A DNA stretch of 15,852 nucleotides, from contig CAYNDV010000111.1 of the NCBI GenBank assembly GCA_964396055.1, positions 1 through 15,852 of the forward strand, read 5' to 3'. Below are positions 1 to 6,459 of this stretch, in pieces. Under the pieces are notes generated by a model. It worked only from the letters and a program-made list of their open reading frames with translations, had not been told where the DNA came from and made no database searches. The DNA is from CAYJPV01 sp964396055. Its GTDB lineage: Bacteria > Acidobacteriota > Vicinamibacteria > Vicinamibacterales > JAKQTR01. Each line of letters starts with the position of its first letter. Within the stretch, counting starts at the first letter, position 1. Position numbers and translations under genes: made by a program.

Positions 1-23
1 TTCGCCGCGCCCTCCGTCTTTCC

Positions 24-55
24 CTAGCCTCTAGCCTCTAGCCTCTAGCCTCTAG
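24..55. repeat. CTAGCCT heptamer tandem array over the M28 stop codon
   Basis: Four full copies of the heptamer CTAGCCT plus a final CTAG run without a mismatch. The last partial copy supplies the stop codon of the minus-strand M28 peptidase. Because 7 is not a multiple of 3, the minus-strand TAG triplets fall in all three frames, so the array is a translation stop in every minus frame. The tetramer CTAG, rare in many bacteria, occurs five times in 32 bp. The 23 bases to its left hold nothing I recognise. Confidence 0.95.
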
Positions 56-1617
56 AAGGGCCGTCCCGCCCCCGGCGCAACCGGCTTGGGAAGCGGCTTG
101 CGAGGCAGCTGCTGATCGCGGTTGGCCGTGTGATACACGAACGACGCGACGATTACGGCGTTCTTCATCATGTCCGGCGCCTGCACCCGCTCGTAGAGAT
201 CCATGTTCGAGTGGTGGGTCACCGTGTCGTACTCCACTTCGTCCTGGATGAACTGGAAGCCGGGCAGGCCGACGCTGTCGAAGGCGAGGTGATCGGTGCC
301 GCCCGTATTGCGGACGGTCAGCGTGTTCATGCCCAGGCTCTTGAACGGCTCCATCCACGCCGCGAAGATCGGCGCCACCGCCTCGTTGCCCTGGAGGTAG
401 ATCCCGCGAATGGCGCCCGTGCCGTTGTCGACGTTGTAGTAGGCCGAGAACTTCGCGTGGTCGGGCTTCAGCGTCATCGTCGCCCGGTCGGCGAAGTGCT
501 CGGTCACGTAGGCGCGTGAGCCGAGCAGGCCCTGCTCCTCACCGGCCCAGAGGCCGATCCGGATCGTCCGACGGGGCTTGAGGCCGGCGGTCTTGATGAT
601 GCGCAGCGCCTCCAGCATCACCGCCGAGCCGGCGGCGTTGTCGGTGGCGCCGGTGCCCGCGTGCCAGCCGTCGAAGTGGCCGCCCAGCATCACCACCTCG
701 GGCGCCAGCTTCGGATCGCTGCCCGGGATCTCCCCGACGATGTTGAACGAGTTGAGGTCGTCGGCGTAGAAGGTGTTGCGCACGTCGACTTCGAGGCTGA
801 CCGGCACCTTCCGCTCGATCGTGCGGACGATGCGGTTGTAGTGCTCGACGGCCATGACGAGCTGCGGCAGGGCTTCGGGCTGCTTCGGGTCGCGCGGGCC
901 ACCGCCGCTGACGAACACCGTGCCGTACTGGCCCATGCGGCTCGGCTCGACCAGCATCACCACACCCTCGGCTTTGAAGAACTCCGTGCGCCGCCGCGCC
1001 ACTTCGGGATCGCCGACGTTGAACCGGCGCATGCCCTGGGGACCCACCGGCTGGGCCGTCATCTCGTCCAGTTGCTTCTCGGTGAATCGGGTGGCCAGGG
1101 GCTCCCAGGCCGCCGTCACCTCGCGCGCGGGCGCGGTGAAGACAATCTTGCCGCCCAGCTTGCCCTTGTACTTGTCGAAGTCGGCCACCGTGTCGATCGT
1201 CGCCACCACGACCTCGGCGGTCACGGCGCCCTTCGTCCCCGGGGTCCAGGCCTTCGGATAGGCGATGATCGGCCACTGGGTGGGCGCGACGGCGTGCACC
1301 ACCGTCCGTTCGTTGCTCCAGCCCTGGCCGAAGGGGAACGGCTCGAGCTTGACGTTCACCAGGCCCCACTCGGTCATGAGCTTCTGCACGTACTCCGCGG
1401 CCGCGCGGTGACTCGGCGAGTTGGTCAACCGGCCTCCGTACACATCCGTCAGGTAGCTGGTGATCTCCATCACCTTCGACCGCTGGAGCCCCTCTTCCTT
1501 GATCTTGTAGACGGCGTCGTAATCGACCTTCTCGCCGGACTGGGCGAGGGGGCCTGCAACGGTCACGGCGACGAGGGCCGCGACGGCCAGCAGACGCAAC
1601 CGGCGTGGAGCCTTCAT
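52..1617 (-). CDS. Secreted M28-family zinc peptidase (carboxypeptidase Q-like) with PA domain
   Basis: Predicted exported zinc aminopeptidase/carboxypeptidase of 521 residues. The start (MKAPRRLRLL) has a strong AGGAGGAG Shine-Dalgarno at 1623-1630; a longer reading frame upstream lacks such a site. An N-terminal signal peptide ends near residue 26 (GPLAQ). Residues about 130-290 look like a PA (protease-associated) insert. The peptidase domain follows with all co-catalytic zinc features: H314 (GGHFDGW), D326 (GATDNAAG), the E360-E361 pair (WAGEEQG), D397 (NVDNG) and H468/H469 (THHSNMD). By family knowledge H314, D326, E361, D397 and one of the final His bind the two zincs, and E360 is the general base. 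Expected to trim peptides in the periplasm or outside the cell. It is divergent from the DinB-fold gene, with 164 bp between starts. Domain limits are estimated; the exact substrate is unknown. Confidence 0.93.
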   Translation of the reverse strand: MKAPRRLRLLAVAALVAVTVAGPLAQSGEKVDYDAVYKIKEEGLQRSKVMEITSYLTDVYGGRLTNSPSHRAAAEYVQKLMTEWGLVNVKLEPFPFGQGWSNERTVVHAVAPTQWPIIAYPKAWTPGTKGAVTAEVVVATIDTVADFDKYKGKLGGKIVFTAPAREVTAAWEPLATRFTEKQLDEMTAQPVGPQGMRRFNVGDPEVARRRTEFFKAEGVVMLVEPSRMGQYGTVFVSGGGPRDPKQPEALPQLVMAVEHYNRIVRTIERKVPVSLEVDVRNTFYADDLNSFNIVGEIPGSDPKLAPEVVMLGGHFDGWHAGTGATDNAAGSAVMLEALRIIKTAGLKPRRTIRIGLWAGEEQGLLGSRAYVTEHFADRATMTLKPDHAKFSAYYNVDNGTGAIRGIYLQGNEAVAPIFAAWMEPFKSLGMNTLTVRNTGGTDHLAFDSVGLPGFQFIQDEVEYDTVTHHSNMDLYERVQAPDMMKNAVIVASFVYHTANRDQQLPRKPLPKPVAPGAGRPF

Positions 1618-1650
1618 GGACACTCCTCCTGGCGCTGTGGGTGAACCTCC

Positions 1651-1680
1651 ACGATACCGGGCGGTCGGCGCAACGGTCAA
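1651..1680 (-). promoter_or_regulatory. Candidate sigma70-type promoter of the M28 peptidase gene
   Basis: On the minus strand TTGACC (1680-1675) is followed, after 18 nt, by TATCGT (1656-1651). This predicts a transcript starting near 1644, with a leader of about 27 nt that contains the strong Shine-Dalgarno. The match to TTGACA/TATAAT is good for such a GC-rich genome. On the opposite strand TACGAT at 1697-1702 could be the -10 of the DinB-side operon, but I see no convincing -35 for it. Confidence 0.5.
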
Positions 1681-1781
1681 GGCGGGGACGCTGTGCTACG
1701 ATCGGGCATCCCGGCGCAGCCCATGGCCCGTCCAAACGAGCGCTGCCGACGTCCAAAGCTCACAACGCGAGGAGTACGCCC

Positions 1782-2378
1782 ATGACCCGTCTGTGTCTTG
1801 CCGTTGTTCTCTGTGTGCTTGCCGCCGTGCCGTCGTTTGCGCAGGCGCCGCCGCCCGCGGCCGCCGCCGCACCCGCCGCCCAGGCCGCGCCCGCGGCGCC
1901 GCCGGCGCAGCCGCTCAGCGCGTCGCTCAAGGGCCTGTGGGACGGATTGCGCCTCAATCTCGCCCAGTCGGCCGAGAAGATGCCCGAGGCCGACTACGGC
2001 TTCCAGCCGACGAAGGACGTGATGACCTACGGGCAGCTGCTGGCGCACGTGGCCACGTCGTCGTTCACGTACTGCGCCCGCGGCAGGGGCGAAGACAACC
2101 CGAACAAGGAAGACTTCCAGAAGACGAAGACCACCAAGGCCGACATCGTCAAGGCCCTGAACGACGCGCTGGCCTACTGCGACGGGGTGTACGCGGGCCT
2201 GACCGATGCCGCCGCGCTGGGGACGATCCAGGTGGGGCAGAACCAGGTGCCCAAGGTGCGTTACCTGATCGCGAACATCTCGCACGACAACGAACACTAC
2301 GGCAACCTCGTCACCTACCTGCGCCTCAAGGGCCTGGTGCCGCCCTCGACCGAGCGCGCCCAGCAGATGCGGAAGTAG
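1782..2378 (+). CDS. Secreted DinB-fold (DinB/YfiT-like) putative metalloprotein
   Basis: A 198-residue protein with a signal peptide (MTRLCLAVVLCVLAAVPSFA, cleavage near residue 20-21) and an Ala/Pro-rich linker of about 25 residues. A four-helix DinB-type domain fills the rest. H89 (LLAHVATS) and H168 plus H172 (SHDNEHYGNL) match the three-His metal site of DinB/YfiT families, and the ending TYLRLKGLVPPS is typical. DinB-like proteins in other groups include thiol-dependent transferases, but no substrate can be inferred here, and export makes a cytosolic bacillithiol or mycothiol role unlikely. The start is set by GAGGAG at 1769-1774, 7 nt before the ATG. The next gene begins 9 nt after its stop, so the two are probably co-transcribed. 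Confidence 0.88.
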   Translation: MTRLCLAVVLCVLAAVPSFAQAPPPAAAAAPAAQAAPAAPPAQPLSASLKGLWDGLRLNLAQSAEKMPEADYGFQPTKDVMTYGQLLAHVATSSFTYCARGRGEDNPNKEDFQKTKTTKADIVKALNDALAYCDGVYAGLTDAAALGTIQVGQNQVPKVRYLIANISHDNEHYGNLVTYLRLKGLVPPSTERAQQMRK

Positions 2379-2387
2379 GCGGCGGGC

Positions 2388-3644
2388 ATGCGTCTTTCCC
2401 GCGTGATGCGCCGGCCGGGCGCAGGCCCGGCCCTCCTGCTGGCCGGGGCCCTGGCGCTGGTGGCCGGCGCGTGCGCGCGGGAGCCCGAGCCCCCTCCGGG
2501 TACGCCGGCCCGGGGCGATCGCCACCTGGCATCCGATACCCGGGAGGTGTCGGGCCAGGTGCCCCGCGACGCCACCCTGGCCACTCTGCTGCGCGCCCAT
2601 CTCCCGGCGGCCCACGCCGAGGCCGTCGTGCGCCTGATCGGGTCGGCCTTCGATCCCCGCAGACTGCGCGCGCAGCAGCCGTTCATGCTGACGACGTCGA
2701 TTGACGGCATGCTGCGGGCGTTCCGCTACGAGATTGACGACGACAGGTACCTGCACGTGGCGCCGGCGTCACCGGCTGAGCCCCACGTGCTGACGGCGGC
2801 CGTGGTGGCCTACGCACGCAAGCAGACCACGGCCCACGTCACGGGCACGATCGATGCGGACACCCCGTCGCTGTTCGAGTCGATGGACGAAGCCGGCGAA
2901 TCGGCGGACCTGTCGGTCGAACTGGCCGCCGTGTTCGCCGGCGAGATCGACTTCAACAGCGAGCTGCAGCCCGGCGATCGGTACCGGCTGGCCTTCGAGA
3001 AGGTCACCCGCGAGAACGGCACCGTGGCGTACGGCGAGATTCACGTCGCCGAGTTCTTCAACGACGGACGCCTGCTGAAGGCCATCCGTTTCGTGGGGCC
3101 TGACGGCAAGGCGGGCTATTACGACGAGAACGGCCGGTCGCTCAAGCGGTTCTTCCTGAAGTCGCCCCTCAAGTTCGAGCCCCGCATCACGTCGCGCTTC
3201 TCGTACAGCCGGAAACACCCGGTGCTGAACGTGCGGCGGGCGCACCTGGGTGTCGACTACGCCGCGCCGGTCGGGGCGCCGGTCGTGGCCGTGTCCCACG
3301 GGGTCGTGACGCGCGCCGGGTTCTCGGGTGACGCGGGACGCCTGGTGGCCGTCCGGCACGCGAGCGGGTACGAGAGCCTCTACCTCCACCTGTCCTCGAT
3401 TGCCGTGCGCGTCGGGCAGCGGGTGAGCCAGGGGGAGATGATCGGCAAGGTCGGGTCGTCCGGCCTGTCCACCGGGCCGCACCTCGACTACCGGCTGCGC
3501 AAGAACGGCACGTACGTGAACCCGCTCACCGAGCACCGGCGCATGCCCCCGGGCGATCCGATTCCCGCCGCGCTGATGGCCGCGTTCCAGGCCGAGCGGG
3601 ACCGGGTGCTGGCGCTGCTGCCCGCCGCGAATCAGATACACTGA
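2388..3644 (+). CDS. MepM/Csd3-like M23 murein endopeptidase, probable lipoprotein
   Basis: A 418-residue protein laid out like E. coli MepM: an N-terminal membrane-targeting region, a LysM/OapA-like and Csd3-like middle (about residues 55-270), then a LytM (M23) domain. The start resembles a lipoprotein signal with C29 (LVAGAC). In the LytM domain H286 and D290 form the HxxxD zinc motif (HLGVD) and H334 lies in YLHLS. The last motif reads TGPHLDYRL, with H365 and D367 where MepM has HLH, so one canonical zinc ligand is Asp. By family knowledge it would cut peptide cross-links in peptidoglycan. ATG 2388 follows the DinB stop by 9 nt; ATG 2406 is an alternative start. The next reading frame starts 4 nt after its stop. 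Confidence 0.9.
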   Translation: MRLSRVMRRPGAGPALLLAGALALVAGACAREPEPPPGTPARGDRHLASDTREVSGQVPRDATLATLLRAHLPAAHAEAVVRLIGSAFDPRRLRAQQPFMLTTSIDGMLRAFRYEIDDDRYLHVAPASPAEPHVLTAAVVAYARKQTTAHVTGTIDADTPSLFESMDEAGESADLSVELAAVFAGEIDFNSELQPGDRYRLAFEKVTRENGTVAYGEIHVAEFFNDGRLLKAIRFVGPDGKAGYYDENGRSLKRFFLKSPLKFEPRITSRFSYSRKHPVLNVRRAHLGVDYAAPVGAPVVAVSHGVVTRAGFSGDAGRLVAVRHASGYESLYLHLSSIAVRVGQRVSQGEMIGKVGSSGLSTGPHLDYRLRKNGTYVNPLTEHRRMPPGDPIPAALMAAFQAERDRVLALLPAANQIH

Positions 3645-3648
3645 CCAC

Positions 3649-3939
3649 GTGCGGCGCTTCGTCCTCCTCCTCGTGATCGGGTGTCTCGGGTTCCAGGCGG
3701 GCCTCCTGTCCCTGGCCTGCGACGAGCCCTGTCTGCTGACGGACTCGGCCTCGGAGAGAGACGGCAGTTGCCCGCCCCTGTGCGCGACGTGCGGGTGCTG
3801 CACGCTCAGCGCCGCGCCCGCGCTCGACCAGCCCCGGGCCGCGGTTCCCCGCGACCACGGCGTCGCCGTGAGCCTCGTTCCAGTCCTGCGCCCCTGCGCC
3901 GGCCGATCGCCCGACATCTGGCACGTTCCCCTCACCTGA
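3649..3939 (+). CDS. Small exported Cys-rich protein upstream of the metal exporter
   Basis: A GTG-start frame of 96 residues that I cannot assign to a named family. It begins with a signal-peptide-like stretch (RRFVLLLVIGCLGFQAGLL). Cysteines follow at 24, 28, 41, 45, 48, 50 and 51, seven in 28 residues, including the cluster CPPLCATCGCC, and a lone C83. The end reads SPDIWHVPLT. There is no clear Shine-Dalgarno; the start lies 4 nt beyond the M23 stop, so translational coupling is likely. Its place just before the channel, adaptor and RND genes resembles small accessory proteins of metal-resistance loci such as CzcI, so a periplasmic metal-binding or sensing role is a fair inference. It could be spurious in such GC-rich DNA, but the signal peptide plus clustered cysteines argue against that. 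Confidence 0.65.
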   Translation: MRRFVLLLVIGCLGFQAGLLSLACDEPCLLTDSASERDGSCPPLCATCGCCTLSAAPALDQPRAAVPRDHGVAVSLVPVLRPCAGRSPDIWHVPLT

Positions 3940-3990
3940 CCCGTTTCCGGGTCCGCCTCTGCATGCCCTGCGCCCGTCGACGGGTTGCAG
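3938..3990 (+). promoter_or_regulatory. Two consecutive dyads in the 85-nt gap before the exporter genes
   Basis: The first dyad, GACCCG-TTTC-CGGGTC (3938-3953), starts on the last two bases of the Cys-rich gene's stop codon. The second is CTGC-G-CCCGTCGACGGG-TT-GCAG (3968-3990), whose core CCCGTCGACGGG is a perfect 12-bp palindrome. No T-run follows either, so simple intrinsic termination is not supported. They could be an operator, an RNA-stabilising hairpin or an attenuator. I see no clear promoter in the gap. Confidence 0.45.
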
Positions 3991-4024
3991 TTTCCTGATC
4001 CTCTGGTTCGCGGAGTGTCGATTC

Positions 4025-5245
4025 ATGTCTGGATCTCGCGTCGCCCTCCTGGGCTGCGTGTGGGCCGCGCTGGCCACGACCGCCGGCGCGGAGGAGCCCG
4101 TCTCGCTGCCCGCCCTCCTGGCCCGGGCTCGTGATCACGCCCCGGCGGTGGCCGCCGCCCGCGCGCGCATCGAGGAAGCCCGGGCGGCCACGATCACCGC
4201 CGGAGCACCCCAACAGGAGAACCCGGAACTGGCTGCGGCGGCGGGGCCCCGCTGGGCCGCGGACGGGACACGCACCGACTTCAGCGTCGGGGTGAGCCAG
4301 TACTTCGAACCCGGGAAGCAGCGCCAGGCCAGGCGCGCCGCGGCGGCGGCGCGCGTCGGCGAACTGGCGGCCGCCGCCGACGGGGCGCTGCGCGCGGTCC
4401 TTGGCGACGTGGCGAGACGGTACCACCACCTGCACGCGTCGCTGGGGCTGTCGGACGTGCTGGCCCGAGCCCTCGAGACCGCCGTGGAGGTGGAGCGGGT
4501 GGCGGCACGGCGCTTTGCCCTGGGCGATGTGGCGGTGCTCGACGTCAACGTGGCTCGTGCCACCCGGGCCCGGGCTGAGGCCGAACTCGCGGTTGCCCGC
4601 GCGGAGGTGGCCCGTCAGTACGGTGAACTCTCGGCTATCGTCGACTGGCCCGAGCTCGGCCGGATCGGCATCGCCCGCCTCAGACCGGACCTTCGTGACG
4701 TGGACGAGGCTGCCGCCGTGGCCGGCATCGACGGCAGCCCTCAACTGGCCGCGCTCGACGCGCGCATGCGCGAGGCGGAGGCCGGGCAGCAGCAGGCGCT
4801 CGCGGCGCGATCACCCGGCTTCGGCCTGTCCGTGGACTACGAGCGGGAGGAACGCACGCCGGTGCTGATGGCCGGCCTGGTGATCCGCCTGCCCGTCTTC
4901 CAAAGGGGCACCGGCCCGGCGGCTGAAGCGGCTGCCCGTCTCACCACGCTGCGCGCCGAGCGGCGTGGCGCGCAGGCCGAGGCCGTTGGCGCCTTGACGG
5001 GCGCCATGGCGGCGTACCGCCACCACCGCGAAGCCCTGCGCGTGCTCCAGGCCGACGCCCTGCCGGCCGTCGAGGAGAACGAGCAACTGGCTCGTCGGAG
5101 CTACGAGGCCGGGCAGATCAGCCTGGCCGACTGGCTGCTGTACCGGCGCGAATCCCTCGACGCCCAGCGGGCCCTCCTGGAACACCACCTGCGGGCCGCG
5201 CTGGCCCTGGTCGACATCGACAGCCTATCCGGAGTACTCCGATGA
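4025..5245 (+). CDS. Outer-membrane channel of heavy-metal efflux (CusC/CzcC, TolC family)
   Basis: A 406-residue outer-membrane factor, presumed trimeric, giving the exit duct for the RND pump encoded two genes later. A signal peptide is followed by EEPVSLPALLARARDHAP, the usual OMF opening. Two long Ala/Arg/Glu-rich helical repeats (about 30-215 and 225-400) carry hallmarks such as ENPEL, ARRFALGDVAVLDV and RRSYEAGQISLADWL. Signal peptidase I cleavage near residue 22 (TTAGA/EE) looks likelier than lipidation at C11, although LLGC resembles a short lipobox. A GGAG at 4014-4017 serves the ATG. The stop overlaps the adaptor start by 4 nt (ATGA), showing coupled translation. Confidence 0.92.
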   Translation: MSGSRVALLGCVWAALATTAGAEEPVSLPALLARARDHAPAVAAARARIEEARAATITAGAPQQENPELAAAAGPRWAADGTRTDFSVGVSQYFEPGKQRQARRAAAAARVGELAAAADGALRAVLGDVARRYHHLHASLGLSDVLARALETAVEVERVAARRFALGDVAVLDVNVARATRARAEAELAVARAEVARQYGELSAIVDWPELGRIGIARLRPDLRDVDEAAAVAGIDGSPQLAALDARMREAEAGQQQALAARSPGFGLSVDYEREERTPVLMAGLVIRLPVFQRGTGPAAEAAARLTTLRAERRGAQAEAVGALTGAMAAYRHHREALRVLQADALPAVEENEQLARRSYEAGQISLADWLLYRRESLDAQRALLEHHLRAALALVDIDSLSGVLR

Positions 5246-6444
5246 CCCGAGCGATCCGTACCGCATGCCTCATCGCGATGATGGGCGCCGCCGCGTGCGG
5301 CAGCCGCGATGCCGGCCCCGCGCACCGGGACGTGCCGGCCTCGACGCCCGCGGCCCCTCACGAGGCGCCCCACGACGAAGCCGACCTCCACGTGGCCACC
5401 GACACGCGCCGGGATCTGCGCATCACGACGGCGCTCGTGTCGCAGGAGACAGGCGTGGAGCAGGTGAGCGAAATGCCGGGCGAGATCCAGGTGGACGACA
5501 ACAGGTACGCCGAGGTCGGCAGCCCCGTTGACGGGCGTCTCGCCCGCGTGTTCGTGCAGCCGGGAGCGCAGGTGGCCGTCGGCGACGCGCTGGCCGAGGT
5601 CCGGAGTCCCGGGATCGGCCGGGCCCGCGCCGACTACACGGCGGCGGTTGCCCGGCAGAGGCTGGCGCAGCAGTCCGTCGCGCGCGTCGCCGCGCTGGTG
5701 GCCGAGCGCATCGCGCCGCAGCGCGAACTGCAGGAGGCCGAAGCCGCCCTCGCCTCTGCCGAGGCCGACGTGGCGTCGGCGTCCACGATGCTGCGCGCGG
5801 TCGGCGTCGACCCTGCCGCGCCCGTCACCGGCGACGTCGCGGCCATCGTGCTGCGCGCGCCCATCGCCGGCACGGTCATCGACCGTGACGCCAGCCTCGG
5901 GCAGTCGGTCGATCCGGCCAGGACGCTCTTCCGCCTGGCGGACCTCGGTCGTGTCTGGCTCGTGGCCAGGGCCTTCGAGCGGGACGCCGGGCGGCTCCGG
6001 GTCGGCGCGACCGTCCGGGCGTTAATTCCGGCCCTGCCCGGCGACGTGCGAGTCGGGCGAGTGGTCTGGACCGGCAGGCGGGTCAGCTCCGAGTCGCGGA
6101 CGCTGCCGATCCGCATCGAGCTCGAGAATCGCGCCGGGGCGCTGAAGCCCGGCATGACCGCTACGGCGCTGGTTCCGTTGGCGCACACCGCCGGCACCGC
6201 CCTCACCGTGCCGGCGGGCGCCCTTCAGCGGTTGGGCGATGCCTGGGTGACGTTCGTGCCGCGGGGGGACGACCAATGGCACTTCGAGGTGAGGACCGTC
6301 GGGCGGGGGCGTGACCTGGGGCCCGCGGTCGAGGTCGTCTCCGGGCTGTCAGCTGGCGAACGTGTGGTGGTGGACGGCGCGTTCGTGCTGAAGGCCGAGG
6401 CCGAGAAGGCCAGGGGCGGGGCCCGCGCGGCCCACACGCACTGA
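5242..6444 (+). CDS. Periplasmic adaptor of heavy-metal RND efflux (CusB/CzcB type)
   Basis: A 400-residue membrane-fusion protein joining the inner-membrane pump to the outer-membrane channel. The start looks like a lipoprotein signal, with C19 in GAAACGS. The segment just after it is His-rich (H28, H39, H43, H49), as in metal-handling adaptors. Then come the first lipoyl half (about 92-125, SPVDGRLARVFVQPG), an Ala/Glu helical hairpin (about 128-190), the second lipoyl half (about 202-232, LRAPIAGTVIDRDASLGQ), a beta-barrel (about 235-310) and a membrane-proximal domain ending near 385 (GLSAGERVVVDGAFVLKAEAE). The tail ends HTH. It overlaps the channel gene by 4 nt and precedes the pump by 15 nt. 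Domain limits are estimated from motif spacing. Confidence 0.93.
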   Translation: MTRAIRTACLIAMMGAAACGSRDAGPAHRDVPASTPAAPHEAPHDEADLHVATDTRRDLRITTALVSQETGVEQVSEMPGEIQVDDNRYAEVGSPVDGRLARVFVQPGAQVAVGDALAEVRSPGIGRARADYTAAVARQRLAQQSVARVAALVAERIAPQRELQEAEAALASAEADVASASTMLRAVGVDPAAPVTGDVAAIVLRAPIAGTVIDRDASLGQSVDPARTLFRLADLGRVWLVARAFERDAGRLRVGATVRALIPALPGDVRVGRVVWTGRRVSSESRTLPIRIELENRAGALKPGMTATALVPLAHTAGTALTVPAGALQRLGDAWVTFVPRGDDQWHFEVRTVGRGRDLGPAVEVVSGLSAGERVVVDGAFVLKAEAEKARGGARAAHTH

Positions 6445-6459
6445 GCACGGAGGCCTGCC

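Noticed and set aside
1605..1781. Upstream extension of the DinB-fold protein
   Set aside because: It would overlap the divergent M28 start and its promoter. ATG 1782 has GAGGAG upstream and a clean signal peptide.
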